64,000 nucleotides of DNA from Rheum nobile (lineage: Eukaryota; Streptophyta; Magnoliopsida; Caryophyllales; Polygonaceae). Shown here piece by piece: positions 21,236 to 33,589 of the stretch (positions are counted from its first letter, which is position 1; each line of letters opens with the position of its first letter). The DNA is taken from positions 992,001-1,056,000 of the forward strand of contig WOAB01000052.1 in NCBI GenBank assembly GCA_027886185.1, in the 5' to 3' direction. A program made the position numbers and the translations under genes. The notes below the pieces were generated by a model. That model was not told the DNA's origin and made no database searches. It saw only the letters and a list, made by a program, of their open reading frames with translations.

Positions 21236-23460
21236 TCATCTTCAGCCATATCGGTCCGTTCGGCAGTTTGAAGGCACCATGCCACCGTCTTATAGGTTTG
21301 AAGCGAACTACATCCAGTTCACTTTTTTGTTTCATTAGGATCTAGGATGTATATGATGATATAAAGAGAGAGGCAACACTTGATCTTGAAATCTAAACTC
21401 TTGAATTGTAGGCGTAAAATTATTGTTAATTGAGTAAATAAATTAATACTGACTTTTTCCTTAGTCTAAAAGCATTAAAAATACTTGAAATTAGATATAA
21501 AAGGGCATATCTAGATCAAATCTTCTCCGAAATGTATACTTCTCATTATTAATAATGAAAGTAAACGGCTCTTGTTCCATAGAGGTACTATTAATTAGGT
21601 TAGGTGGCCGGTTGAATGGTAGGAGACGTAGCAATAGGATTACGGAGCAAGAAATGGAGCTGTGATGGGATTACTCCATCACTATTGTCTGCTTCCCCTT
21701 TCTTCTCCTACAATATGCAAGGTTGCCTACTTTTCTTGCAATTCACACTTTTACGTTGTTGCCTTTTGACACTTTAGGTAGAAATCACTAAACTCTCATT
21801 ATTAACCACACGTGCTATAGATTTGTTTCGAGATTAAATTTACACGATTACTTTTCGGCGCATAGACATTTTTACCGTTTAGCGCATAGACTCTACACAT
21901 TACGTGTAGAGCCATACCACACGTAACGTGTGGAGCCATACCACACGTTACGTGTGGGTATACACCACCCGTAACGTGTGGTGTTTTAGTATATTAAATT
22001 ATTTAGTTATAGTATATTTTAGGGTATTTGTGTATGTCATATTATTGTATATTTTTAGTATTTATTTGTGGTTCAATGTTGAATTATTGATTATTTTATA
22101 TATATTATAATATTGTGTATGAATGTTGTATCATATTATTGTTTATTTTTAGGGTTTATTTGTTTATCTAAAATTAATAAAAAAACACCCTAAAATAATC
22201 AACCTAGAAGACAGAATAGAATTGTTCATTACGTTGGATGACTACAACCACATTTATCTCAAAATAAAGGAAATAATACATGTTCTTCACCTTCTTCATA
22301 AACTTAGAAACCCTAACACAAAATAAATGACATCGTCTAGTTGCGTTTGAAGAAATTAGGATAGTCTCTGGTAAAAGTTCATTTTCCATTTTTTGTTGAT
22401 ATGAGTTGTTGTTTAAGTTGTATTCGTTCATTGGAAATGGTTTGTTAGTTCTGTAGTTGTTTTTTGTATGCCCTTGTGTTAGGTGTAGTTTTCCGGCCAT
22501 CGGTTATTGAGTTGTTTGGCTTGCTTTCGTTTTTTGGGGGTTGTCGCTTGTTGTTGTTGACATTGGTTCTTTTGGTTAACACATTCTTTATCTGCCTTGC
22601 GTGTTGATTTAGTGCGTTCGTCTTAGATGAAGGTTATTGGTTGTGTTGTATCTAGGTTTTGTTGATTTAGGCATTGGTGTCCGATCTGTATGTTTTCTGT
22701 TTCATGATTTTTTGTTGGTTTTGGGATTCCTGGTGATCTCGTTGGTTGGTGGGTTTGTAATTTTTTTCTCGTTGTGGGAGTCAATTGTTTTCTTTTGGTT
22801 CTGTGCTCTTTTTGTTATGATGTTCTTTCACTGATGAGTCAGTGTTGCTGTTATGTGTTCTTTTTAAGTGCTCTGTTTTTAGATGTTGGTTTCAGAGCAT
22901 TAGTTTGGAAATGTATATTAGTATTGATTGCTCTTGTGGTTTTATGTTAGTTGTAAGGGTAAGTTCTATGAATAAGTGGCGCATTTGTTTGTTGACATTA
23001 TTTACTTTCTGACTTGAGTTTGTAGATTATAAATTGTATGTTGTATGTGTATAGTTGAGATGGACTTGTGGTGTTACTGATTTGCTCATGTTCCAATAGT
23101 TTGATTTGTGTGATACATGTAGATTATGCTCCTTATCTGGGTTTCTTGGTTGGATTCGTCACTTCAAATCCAAGTTCATATTGTGTAATATAGTATTGTA
23201 ATACGTTTGATATGTTTGTTTGCATTTGTAAGTTTTCTGTATTTGTCATTGGTTTGCTTGGGTTTCATGTTGTATCGATTACTATATGGGAATACATTAC
23301 TGTATAATTTTTTTGAAACATATGAAATTATCCTCTAAATATATCCTTTAATATTGCCCAGTATTGTCCTTCTACTATAGGTGGGTTATGTGTGTAGTAG
23401 CGGTGACATTGTTTCATGTAATGTGCTAACCGACATTATCAACACTACTGGTATTTTGTT
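21236..23460. other. Low-coding region; palindromic ACGTG repeats near 21.9 kb
   Basis: After the solo LTR there is no supported gene for about 2.2 kb. At 21890-21985 four short palindromes built on CCACACGTTACGTGTGG follow each other. Frames such as 21928-22110 and 22637-22834 are rich in V, F, I and L and look compositional. A minus-strand frame (22204-22500) starts MAGKLHLTQGHTKNNYRTNK; I do not recognise it. Confidence 0.35.
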
Positions 23461-23472
23461 TTAGGCAGTCGG

Positions 23473-24779
23473 CATGGCACCGAAGTATCACTACATAACT
23501 TATGTATACCAGGAACTTCATGAGTTGTTGAAAGTTGCAAGAGAGACAAAGCATCCGTGCGGAGGTTATGTAGTTGGTTGGCGGCACTGTTGTTGCTTTG
23601 CTTGGATTTTCTAAGTTTTGGTTGTGGTTGTCGCCTGTTGGTGTTGATTATGGGTTTTTATGTACCTTAAGTCCTTGGATCGATCTCTGTAATATCTTTG
23701 ATTTCTGCTATTCTGACTGTGCATTGTTTATTTATTTCGAATCTTTTGTTTGTGTTTTGTTCAGTATATCCATGTTGCACATATTATTTCGGTTTTAATG
23801 TTTGGTCCTATCTTGTGCCCTGATGTATTTTATGGTTTTGTTTGGGATGTTTGGTTGGTTATCTAATTAGTTTATAGAAATTTGGCGCTTTTGGAAAATA
23901 TTAGATCTTACTGTTTTAAACCTTGGTTCATGGGGAATTTCGCAATTATGATAACCAGTGTGTGGAATATTGTGTTAAATGGTAAGTAAGGCGGCATGTA
24001 CAATTCTGTTAGTGTTTGTCATAGTTGATCAAGTTTTAGGTTAATTGTGCTTGTGGTTGTTGTTAGTGCCATCTGTAGATTGTCCTTGTTTTAGGTTAAT
24101 TGTGCTTGTAGTTATTATTAGTGCAATTTTGTTGGTGTTTGTCATAGTTATCCTTGTTTTAGGTTAATTTTGTGTTGGCGGTCAATTTTTTGGTTAAATA
24201 CGATTCTATAAAGGTTCTTTCTTTGGGGGGAAACCTGGTTCATTTTTGTTCCAGACAGCCGAAATGGAACCAAATTACAGGTCCAAAACCGAGGTTTACC
24301 AGGAACTATGGGATGTTATCAAAAGAGCAAGAGAGACTGAGCTTCCGTGGGGAGGTTATGCATCTGTTTCTCTACAATGTAGAGTTTAATAATATCGATT
24401 CTCTGTATATGCCTCATTTGGTTTTTGGTTTGTGTAGAAAATAAGATGTGTAATGATATATGGTCTCAGCTTGTGCATGAGGTAGTTGAGGGAGACCTAA
24501 AGATGGAACGGCTGGAGGCAGACAACCGTAGGCTGACGCAACAACTTGGATCAATTGATGCCTCTAAGGTTGAGGACCAAAAACAGCTATGGGCGAAGCA
24601 AATCGAGCTTATGGAGGTGATATTTTATTTAGTTGCATTTAATATGACTGGTACCTTGCTGACTGTTGTTGGGTTTTGCAGATTGATCTGGACCTGTAAT
24701 CCAATTTGTTAAAGAGGATGGCGGAAGTTGATCATGCTCATTTTCTGAAGCAAATAGTGCGGGCGTTCTACATAGACTA
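23473..24779 (+). pseudogene. Unidentified spliced gene fragment with duplicated first exon and coiled coil
   Basis: Two similar exon-like blocks sit about 790 bp apart: 23473-23568 (MAPKYHYITYVYQELHELLK, then VARETKHPCGGYV) and 24264-24356 (MEPNYRSKTEVYQELWDVIK, then RARETELPWGGYA). Both are preceded by TTTTAG/CCAGNC(A/C)G-type sequence. The second continues into about 24436-24615 (DIWSQLVHEVVEGDLKMERL and a heptad-like LEADNRRLTQQLGSIDAS) and about 24681-24779 (LLKRMAEVDHAHFLKQIVRA), with an in-frame TAA near 24697. T-rich intron-like sequence separates the blocks. This could be a gene fragment carried by the neighbouring Helitron. The family is unknown to me. Confidence 0.35.
24026..24180 (+). 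repeat. Short tandem repeats around TTTTAGGTTAATT
   Basis: GTTTTAGGTTAATTGTGCTTGT and its derivatives occur three times at about 24029, 24091 and 24158, spaced 60-70 bp, within the intron-like spacer between the duplicated exons. Confidence 0.5.
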
Positions 24780-26373
24780 ACTCATTTTTTATATTTTTTA
24801 GCTCATTGCTTAGGATGTTTATTTAAGGTTTTATTGTGTATTGTGCCCTTGGACGAATCTAGTTAGGGCGAAATTTTGTTTAGGTGTTGATAGTTTTGCT
24901 TGTTGCCTTTTTTTTAAAGGGATGTAAAGTTGACCTTATTGTGTTTTGACACCTACAAACGTATTTCATGATATAAGTTTCCTTGTCAGCTCATATGCGC
25001 TGCTCTAAGTCCTATAGCGAGGTTTTTCTTGCTGCGGAATGGAATGGTATTAGAGAGGTTAACTAAGCATTCACACTTCTGTTATTTATATGCTTACAGT
25101 GGATTTTTCCAGATCCCTATGTACCTTGATTCAATCTTTTAGCATGAAGTTCTTCCTTTGCTTCCTCTTTTTTTTGGGAAACTCTCACCCGCGGTTCCAT
25201 ATGTGGTGCAGGTAGGAGGCTGCTGATGAAGTATGTGAGTTGTCATTACATGACGGTAATCACGCAGCAATTACCAAGATCATGATGTTGACGCCTTGGT
25301 ATGCACTTGTTGGATGTGTTGAACCCCCCCCCCCCCCCCCCAGCGAGAAGACATGTTGTTATATTCTAAGTGGTAATAAGTTAAGAGAGTATTAAACATT
25401 CTTGGACAAACATATCACTATGTTTGTATTGGTTTGCACAATTCCATGTGTAATGGATCTTTGTGCTTTGGTTTTAAAGGTTTAGGTTGCACATGCCTGT
25501 TGTAATGCATCTTCAAGAGCTCATGATAAGACTGGTAGTCTGGTTTGAGGCTCATGTATGTCAGAGATTAATAGAGAAGCCTAAATCCTTTGTTCATTAA
25601 AATTAAAATGCTTACTTACATTATTGTTTCACAGGTAATAGAAATGTCGTAATATGTCTTCTGTAGCTTTGTATTACTGTTTGATTCTTTTTTATCTTTT
25701 ATTGTTTGGGTCTGCATGATGGGAGGAGTCTTTCCTAGGGGGAGTAGCAACTGGATTGGAACGACAACTATTCGCAATATGTCCCATGTTTGTACTCCCT
25801 AAGGTAATTATTTTTGTGGATCATGTGTAGTATTTAGGTAATACATTATGTCTATGCTTCAAAGTGGATGAATTCTATGTTGTAGAGTTATATAGGTATT
25901 GGTGATAGAATGCATGCGGCCTTTTGTTCTGTATACTCTTACTTTGAGAGATGTTGTTATTTCACCGTTAGCTATATTGATATGCTGACAAGAAACAAGA
26001 CAAATATAAAGAGAAACGACTATCATATTATAGTTGCTAAGAGACATTTGTAGAGAAGAAAAGTTGCGGAGGTCTGTTTAAAACATGAACCTGGGTTGTT
26101 CCTCTGTGTAGACCTTGCTTTTCCCGTATGATCATTCGCATATCTCGGAGAAGTTCAAATTTCAGTCCCATGAATGCAGCATCTGGTCTCTTGGGATAAA
26201 ATATTAAAGTGACCGTTATTTGTAATCCATGCCTCCCTATCCCTTATAGATGTCCCTGGTTAAATTTAATAGGATTTTATTACGTTTGTGAAGTAATAAA
26301 GTAATATATTAATAATAATGTGATGCATGAACAACGAATGATATGGCATGAATCGCGCCATGATCTACAAATC
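24780..26373. other. Non-coding stretch with an 18-base C run
   Basis: No credible gene. A perfect run of 18 cytosines lies at 25324-25341. The missing 3' terminus of the Helitron that begins at 36323 is expected somewhere in this stretch or further left. I could not find a CTRR end with a preceding GC hairpin. Confidence 0.4.
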
Positions 26374-29300
26374 TTAGGTGTGTGTGGCAAAAGCTTGGTA
26401 CATTACCTGATCTGGTACAACTAAGTTGTTGAATGCTTTCTTGAAAACAATATTTTTAGTTATGTTCTTTGGGTGGTTGAGTCCTTGAACCATCACTATC
26501 TTTAGTCCTTTTGGATCTGTGACTCTCGAAATAGCAACATAGAACTGTCTATGGCAGAAAACTGGTTTGGGCAAATATAGTCCCACATATTTCAAGGACT
26601 GCCCCTGGCTTTTGTTGATTGTCATTGCAAAACATGGTTTAATAGGGAATTGCCTCCTTTTCATTATAAAAGGCCATTTTGTTTTTGTAGAAGATAATGT
26701 TATTCTCGGAATTATTACCTTTTTTTCCCACATTGGTCCCTGTTATTATCTCAGCTTCAATGACCCATGCACCCAAATGTGTAATTATTAACCTTGTTTC
26801 GTTGCATAGTCCTTGTGTTGGATTGACATTTCTAAGGAGTATCACAGGCAGGCCTTCCTTGAGATTTAGAATGTGCGGTGACATTCATGTGATTGTAAGG
26901 AATTGGAATAATAGTTAGTAATGGACTGGTCATGTTTGGAGTGCTTACGTTTTAAATCTTGCATTTGTTGAATTACCTAGGAAATCAAGGGTGTTTAGCA
27001 ATTCTATGGGAAACATGTGTTCTTGTTCTACTGTGTCGGCGGATGCCATGCAAATCTCATCTGAACTCTTGTAGCTTCTCATTTGACCTTGCAAACTGGT
27101 AAACATATGCTCATTAATGTGATATGCATCTTCATTGAGTGGTGTCAGAATAGTTCTCTCTTGTAGGTACATAGGGTTTATGCTATTTGGGCTAAAGTCT
27201 GTGTAAATTTCACCAATTATTCTCTGAATGGGATCACTTTCTGGTTCAACTAAGAACTGGCCTGGAATATCAATCCATGTTTCCTCATCTTCTTCTTCAA
27301 TAGCTATTGCCGGAGCATTCACATCACCAATTTGTAGAATCCATTGCTTGAAATCTTGCTTGAAGTTGTCAATGGTTCCATCGGTATCCATGTCATTCAC
27401 TCTCATATTCTATTTTAAGGTGAATACTTTGCAATGTGTCCACAGAGGAGAGTTGTTGATAGATGCCTGTACAATTTCTTGCCTCTTTACCTTTGGTATC
27501 ACAGGTAATATTTACCTGAAATTACCTCCTAGGACTACCGTGATCCCTCCAAATAGTTTGTGCTTGTTTTCTTCTTGCTTGTAGCCTCGAATGTCTTGTA
27601 ATGTTCTATTAAGGGCTTCAAAAGCATATCGTTGAGTCATTGGGGCTTCATCCCAAATAACCAATTTAACCTCATGCATTAGCTGAGCCATATGTGTATT
27701 TTGTGTGATCCCACATGTATTGTTATCCATCAACTCCAATGGGATTACAAATCTGCTATGTGTTGTCCTTCCTCCCGATAATAGTAAAGAATCTATACCT
27801 GGGTTTTAGGAATTAAAAGGGGGTGTATATTAATATAAATCTGGCTAATTTAGTATATTAATTGCAGCATGAGAGATGTAGGCAGTGTGAAGGGAGGTAT
27901 TCTTTGTGAACATATTTTTTTTATTAATAAACATCATAATCATAATACTGAATCAATAGCTGAACTATGAACATTATATTAAATGTTAGGACTTCATACC
28001 TGAAGAGGCTATAACAAGAACGATATTTTTCTCTGATCTCAATCGAGCCATGATTGTTTTGTAAAGGAATGTTTTCCCAATGCCTCATGCACCATATACG
28101 AAGAAAAATTCCCCAGCCTCCTGGCTCACAGAATTCATGACCCTATCGTAGATACGGAACTGGTCTGAATTGAGGGTTTTGTGTAGGGTTTCATGTAACT
28201 GCAACATTTGTGTGGTGTCATATGTCATCTCTTCTTGTATGAGGCGATTATCCATAGTTGTGAGCAACGTTTTGTCTAGCATAGGGAGATCCGGATAATC
28301 AAATAAGGACATTGCATTCCTTCCAAGGATGTCTTCGATGTCCAGGAGACAATAATTTTTGACTTGGTACTCACTTAGCTCTAAGCTGGGAAACCTGAAA
28401 TGTTTTCTTTTCTGGTAAAGTATGTCCTCGGGTAAATATTCCCAATTGTCTTCCCACAACTTCTTAGGGTTGGCGACATCGCAGAAGAGCAGAATTATAA
28501 CAAACAAATCTCTAAGTTGAATTGCTTACCCACACAATTGTGCTTCTTGAATTGCATCCGTCCATTCCTTGTCTTCATTTAACATACCAAGGGCATAACA
28601 CGTTTTCTTAAAAGTGTCGTACACCTTTCCATTTGCTATCCTGATATCCTTAAAACACATTGGCCCTTTCACAACATTTAGTAACAGTCTTAAATAGTAG
28701 CACTCTCTGAAAGCTGGATGCGTATACACGATTCTGCCAATAGTTTGTTGTTGTTGCCGTCGTCGCCAAATTCTATCCTTTGAGCTCCACACATAATCTT
28801 TTGGTATTTCTGCATATGTGTATATCCTTGCCCCATGATCTATTGTGTTCAACATAAGCCATTCAGTAAACATTGTCTGTTTTATTTCTTCCCTTTGTAG
28901 TAATGCTGGCAAGTTTTGTGTGTCGTGCAGCGTCACAGGATTCTGCTTTGGCAAATGAAAGGTCATCCTGATCACTGAAGGTTTACAATGGTGAATATCA
29001 AATGCAAAAATCCTCCAAGCAGCTTCACATGCAGATAAGTATCGACATTCCAAATACTGTTTTATCTCATCCACTTCTATAGGCTTACCTGATCCATCCT
29101 GATCTGTTGTGCTTTCATTGTGCAGGAACAATGCGGTTGCTCTATCAGGGCCTTTGCTAATATACTTGAACAAGTATTTAATTTCTCTGGATCTGTTGCA
29201 CCATTCAACATTAATGTGTGCATGATGTTTGAGAAGTAGATACCGATTATATGGCACCACATGTCGATTATCAAGTTTTGACTTTCCCTTTTTAACAAAA

Positions 29301-31070
29301 ACACCATTGTTTCTCCGACTGTACACCGGAAAACCCTCTTCGTCTATTGTTTTTCTGCATAGAATGACTTTGGAAAATGTTTATTGCATTCTCCGTTCAT
29401 CATGCAAGGGGAATTCTTGTTTGCGTCACGGCATGGCCTATGCAACATATGTTCAGTTACGATCTTATGTGCCTCTGGATCACTGTCTTTGCATGGAATT
29501 TCTGATGAAATTATCTCATCAATGTATGTTCCTATATTTGCCTTGTTGCCATCTTTCTACCACAACAGTATGTGAGCATGGGGCAGGCCCCGTTTTTGAA
29601 ATTCTATTGTGTACACAGCTGCGTGAATAAAGCCAAAAATAAATAAGCAAATGTGCACCAGCAGATCCTACATGTGAAATAAATTGCTATGTGATACTTA
29701 GTTCAATCAGTACGTAAGAGATGTTTCGCCAAAGATTTCATGTTTTGTGAGATCCTTCATAAGATGCCCCAGCTTAAGTTTGAAAACTCACGTCATTATC
29801 TCTAGTTTGTCATGAGGATGTTGCTCTCCTATTTCTGCTAGCATTTCATCTATCTCTGGCCATCTAGGATTAGCTGTGAATGTAATAAATAGGGATGGAC
29901 TGCCAAATGCTCTACAAAGTGCCATTGCATCTTGGTAATTCTGAATCATGTACCTTGGGCTTCCAGTAAATGTTGCAGGTAAAACAATTCTTTTGCCAAC
30001 TGCCTTTGCTTCAGTATCTCCTTTTGTGACTACATCACAAATGTTGTTATACAAATCTGGACGTAATTCATATTGATTAAATTTAATCCAACGTAATCTT
30101 TGTTCTTCCATAGCAGTATATGCATCAACCAAGTATTGCTAGTATAATCTCCCCCCTGTATAAGTGTTGTTGCTTCATTGGTCCTTTGTTGTATTTTGTA
30201 ACAATAGAACTCTCTCACTGTGACATATCCCCTCTGTGTGCACCTTCTTCCTATGTTTGACCGGTATGAAATGTTCTCATGAAATCCATCTTCACCATGA
30301 GGGAATAATAAAGGATATTGTAGGGCCATATAAAGAGGGTGCAATTCCGATATTCGTTGTGGCCCTCTTGATCTGTTGTGTATGACAACATCTCTAGGTG
30401 CGGTACTCTGACCAAAATCACCAATAATAAGTGTTGCAACCTCTGAGGCTGTTGGAAGATTGTATTGTCTTTTACTTGATTGTCTTTCTCCTATGAGTTT
30501 GAGGGTAAAATCCAAAGATTCATTGCCGACTGACCAATCTCTTGCCATCTTGAATGCCTTAGCCACAGAACTGGTTACGTCTAACATTTGAAGCAGATTT
30601 GTAGCTAATGTCTGGTCAAGGTCATCCTTGACCAGAATCATGCATCCCAGTCTATTTTGTTCTTCATTTGCAGTATCATAAAAGTACAATTAGGCATACC
30701 TAGGGGGGTCTTCCCTCTTGTGGCATAAGTGATCCAAATCTAGCTATGGTAATTTTGACCACTTATTCTGAAACTGTAAGGCCCTCTGGAATGATTTATC
30801 TTATCATCAATTTGGGCACCAAAAGACGTGAATGAAAAGATGATGTTGTATATTCTAATTTTTCGCCTAAAGTTTATAGCCTTAGGGCCATTGTCACATA
30901 GCAGGCGACAAAGCGGTTCTGGTGTTTCTTTTAACTTTTGCAATCCCACTTTCCCTTCATGGTAGCATATTGAGAAGCTGATGTTTTCTGTGTGTGTAGA
31001 TGTTTTTTTCCCTCCAACCACATTGTTGCATGGCAGAAGCGACATTTGAATTTAGGTGGCTGAAGCTTCC
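26374..31070 (-). pseudogene. Helitron Rep/helicase (HUH endonuclease plus PIF1-like helicase), broken
   Basis: In minus-strand order: the N-terminal Helitron domain (31045-30740, ending RGPYSFRISGQNYH); the Helitron_like_N region (30689-30030, HPLYMALQYPLLFPHGEDGF and VREFYCYKIQQR); the Rep core (30132-29788, SLFITFTANPRWPEI); the HUH site (about 29600-29570, KRGLPHAHILLW); then 29326-28526. The PIF1-type helicase follows from 28507: Walker A as YGA, stop, GIGKTFLYKT (28095-28050); Walker B VIWDEAPM (about 27670); motif III GGNFR; 27406-26945; and the C-terminal INKSQGQSLKYVGLYLPKP and VAISRV (26630-26510). Breaks seen: TAG right after HILLW, a frameshift near 29350, frameshift and TAA near 30690, and TGA inside Walker A. 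The protein once nicked and unwound DNA for rolling-circle transposition. It cannot work as it stands. Confidence 0.88.
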
Positions 31071-31389
31071 CATATGATACCTGCAAATCTGGTAAGCTAA
31101 CCTATGGTAAGTATACATTAAGTTCACTACTCAGAAATGGCTTGCTTAGGAAAGGGGTACTCACTGCTTGACATGTGAGCCGCATGTATTTTCTGGGATT
31201 TTACCTACACTATGGACTCCACAACTTGTAGCAAAGAAAAGGTAAGTTTATAGCGCCATGCTGAAAGCTGCGTTGTTATGAAGTATCACATATGAGTGTT
31301 GTGTTTCTTGTTACTTCTTTCAAGGAATAATTAGTAGGAAAGAGAAAATGGAAATTAACCATTAATTGACTGGTACCTTCGTTCACCAG

Positions 31390-32560
31390 TTTAAGTGCGC
31401 AGATTTTTCAAACAATGCCATCTTGCCACATTGTACTCTGTGTGTAAATGTGTATTGGTAATTGTAAATCACCAAAAAGGGGTAAACTACCTGACATAAT
31501 TTGCCGTGCGTGAATAATGTTATTTTCAAAGGAATAGAATTTTTTAGACAAAAGGATAAATACTCCTTGTTTTGTGGGTGGTCGCCCTTTTTTCCCTTTG
31601 GGAGCACAATCATGGCCATCAGAACATGTGAAAGAATAAAATGGTCAGGGTCTTATGCTAAGGTTAGTTTGTGATCACTTTTGTTGCAGTTGGAAATTGG
31701 TGTTGTATTTCCTTGTTTTTTAAGGGAAGAATGAGATTAATATTCTAAGATGAGACGAACTATTAAAATAATACACCTTTGTACATCAGTTTCAGTCCGC
31801 AAAAAGATTGAACTTTCCCATCTCCGTGCATCTTTGTTTGTGACCAAATGTGTACTAGAACATCTAAATCTCCAAAATCAAGACGTGTATCTGACATAGG
31901 ATGCCATTAGGTAATAATGTTATTTATGTTAATCTAATTATATATAAAGGTTTATTGAAATTGAAAGCATAAGCAGTGTACCTTTATTTGCTGTTGATTT
32001 CGTCTTCTTCATGGCTAGGATTTCAGTGTGAGCTTTCTGAATGCTGGGGATACCTGTTTTGAGAAAACCAGGAATGAAAGTGTTAACTTCATTTCTGCAA
32101 AAGTAAATGATGTGACCCTTTGAAATTCCAAAGGTAATTACAGTGGTAGTATTTATGTCATAGTCTTTTGGCATGTCACGCCAATCAATTCTGACCGCAA
32201 GAATGGTTTTAGTAATAACAATGCGACCAAACGTGTATCGGAACATCTAAACCACCAACATAGAGTTGTTCATCTCAGATAGGATTCCATCAACTAATCA
32301 TGTTATTTATGTTAGTCTAATTCTATATATACAACTTTGATGTTGACTTCGTAGTCTTCATCTCTAGCAGTTCACTATACGCTTTTGTGAATGATGCGGC
32401 TACCTGTTTTAAAAAAATCAGGGTGAAACTTTGAACTCCAATTGCTCCCAATGTAAATGAGGTGAGTCTTTGAAATTCCAAAGATAACTACAATTGTAGT
32501 ATTCACAGCGTAGTCATTTGTCATGCCACACCATTTAGTTCTGACAACAATTTTTTTTAA
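31390..32560 (-). repeat. Two to three diverged tandem copies (~350-380 bp) inside the Helitron
   Basis: CTTTGAAATTCCAAAG(G/A)TAA occurs at about 32118 and 32467, GAACATCTAAA at about 31858 and 32242, and ATAATGTTATTTATGTTA at about 31914 and 32298. A more diverged copy precedes at 31395-31535. One copy has an open minus-strand frame (32246-31938: RIDWRDMPKDYDINTTTVIT and HIIYFCRNEVNTFIPGF), the same part of which is still readable but broken in the next copy. It could be a duplicated exon. The protein is not recognised. Confidence 0.5.
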
Positions 32561-33589
32561 ATAATAACATTATTGCTATTACTTAGTATTATTAGTAGTA
32601 TTATAATATTATATTAGTCATACTCATAATGCGTTATGCCATATAGGAGCACAATTACCAAGTTTGTAATTGGCCCATATTATGTAGAACACTTCATCCA
32701 TACTTACTACATCACTTGTATACATTTCATTCTAGTAAAGAAATTATGTTTGCATATAACTTGCAAAATGATCGACATAACTATTGCAACATAAAAGCAG
32801 GGATGGCTTCCACTTCTCCGTTACACATGCTACATGTTACACAGGGCTATTCGCCTAAATGTTCATATCAAATGCGTGCTTCAGTTTTCATGCCATGCCT
32901 AGCAGCACGACTTTAATTTACCTTTGTTGTTTGTCACTTTAAACTCTGCAAAATAGTTCAATCTATCATTACCGCGCTTATATCTTACATTAGTCTTTGG
33001 ATGGATCGCAAAATAATTTAGAATTAAATATATGTGCACTGAGACCAAATAGGAGTTATCCAACTGTATTGCAATATCAAACCCAATATGATTATTATTT
33101 TAATGCCTGGGATAGCAAATTGAAAGAGACTCAAAGGGCTAACTATTGTTTTTGCTGCAAGGAGATAAAAGGCGTGTTATTTGAAGAGACTATGAATGCG
33201 ACATGTGGGTTCAGCATGATTATAGCTACTCCTCTTCATCTATTGAAACATTCACTTTCATCGTCTTTGAAACAGGTGGAACCTCTGTAATTCCATGGTC
33301 TTTCCCTCAACTCTGCACAAATGCAAATCTAATTTCAGCGCATAAGAGTGGTTATGCAAGGCACACTGAATATACGAATTCTTCCTTACTCACTTCAACT
33401 CGCCCCCGACGGGCTGGTTAGTAGTCCTCTCAGTGCGGCGTTTCCCAGTTTCTCCATCAACTACATCAACAGGCACAACACATGTACCACCTTACACGCA
33501 GGTAACTAATAAATTTCAACCGTGTTTCACGAAGATTTAGTAATGCAACGAAGACGAAACTTTGATTTCACAATTAAAATATACCTCTT

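Noticed and set aside
22637..22834. Hydrophobic plus-strand frame that could be a small membrane protein
   Set aside because: T/G-rich intron-like sequence; nothing supports a start or conservation.
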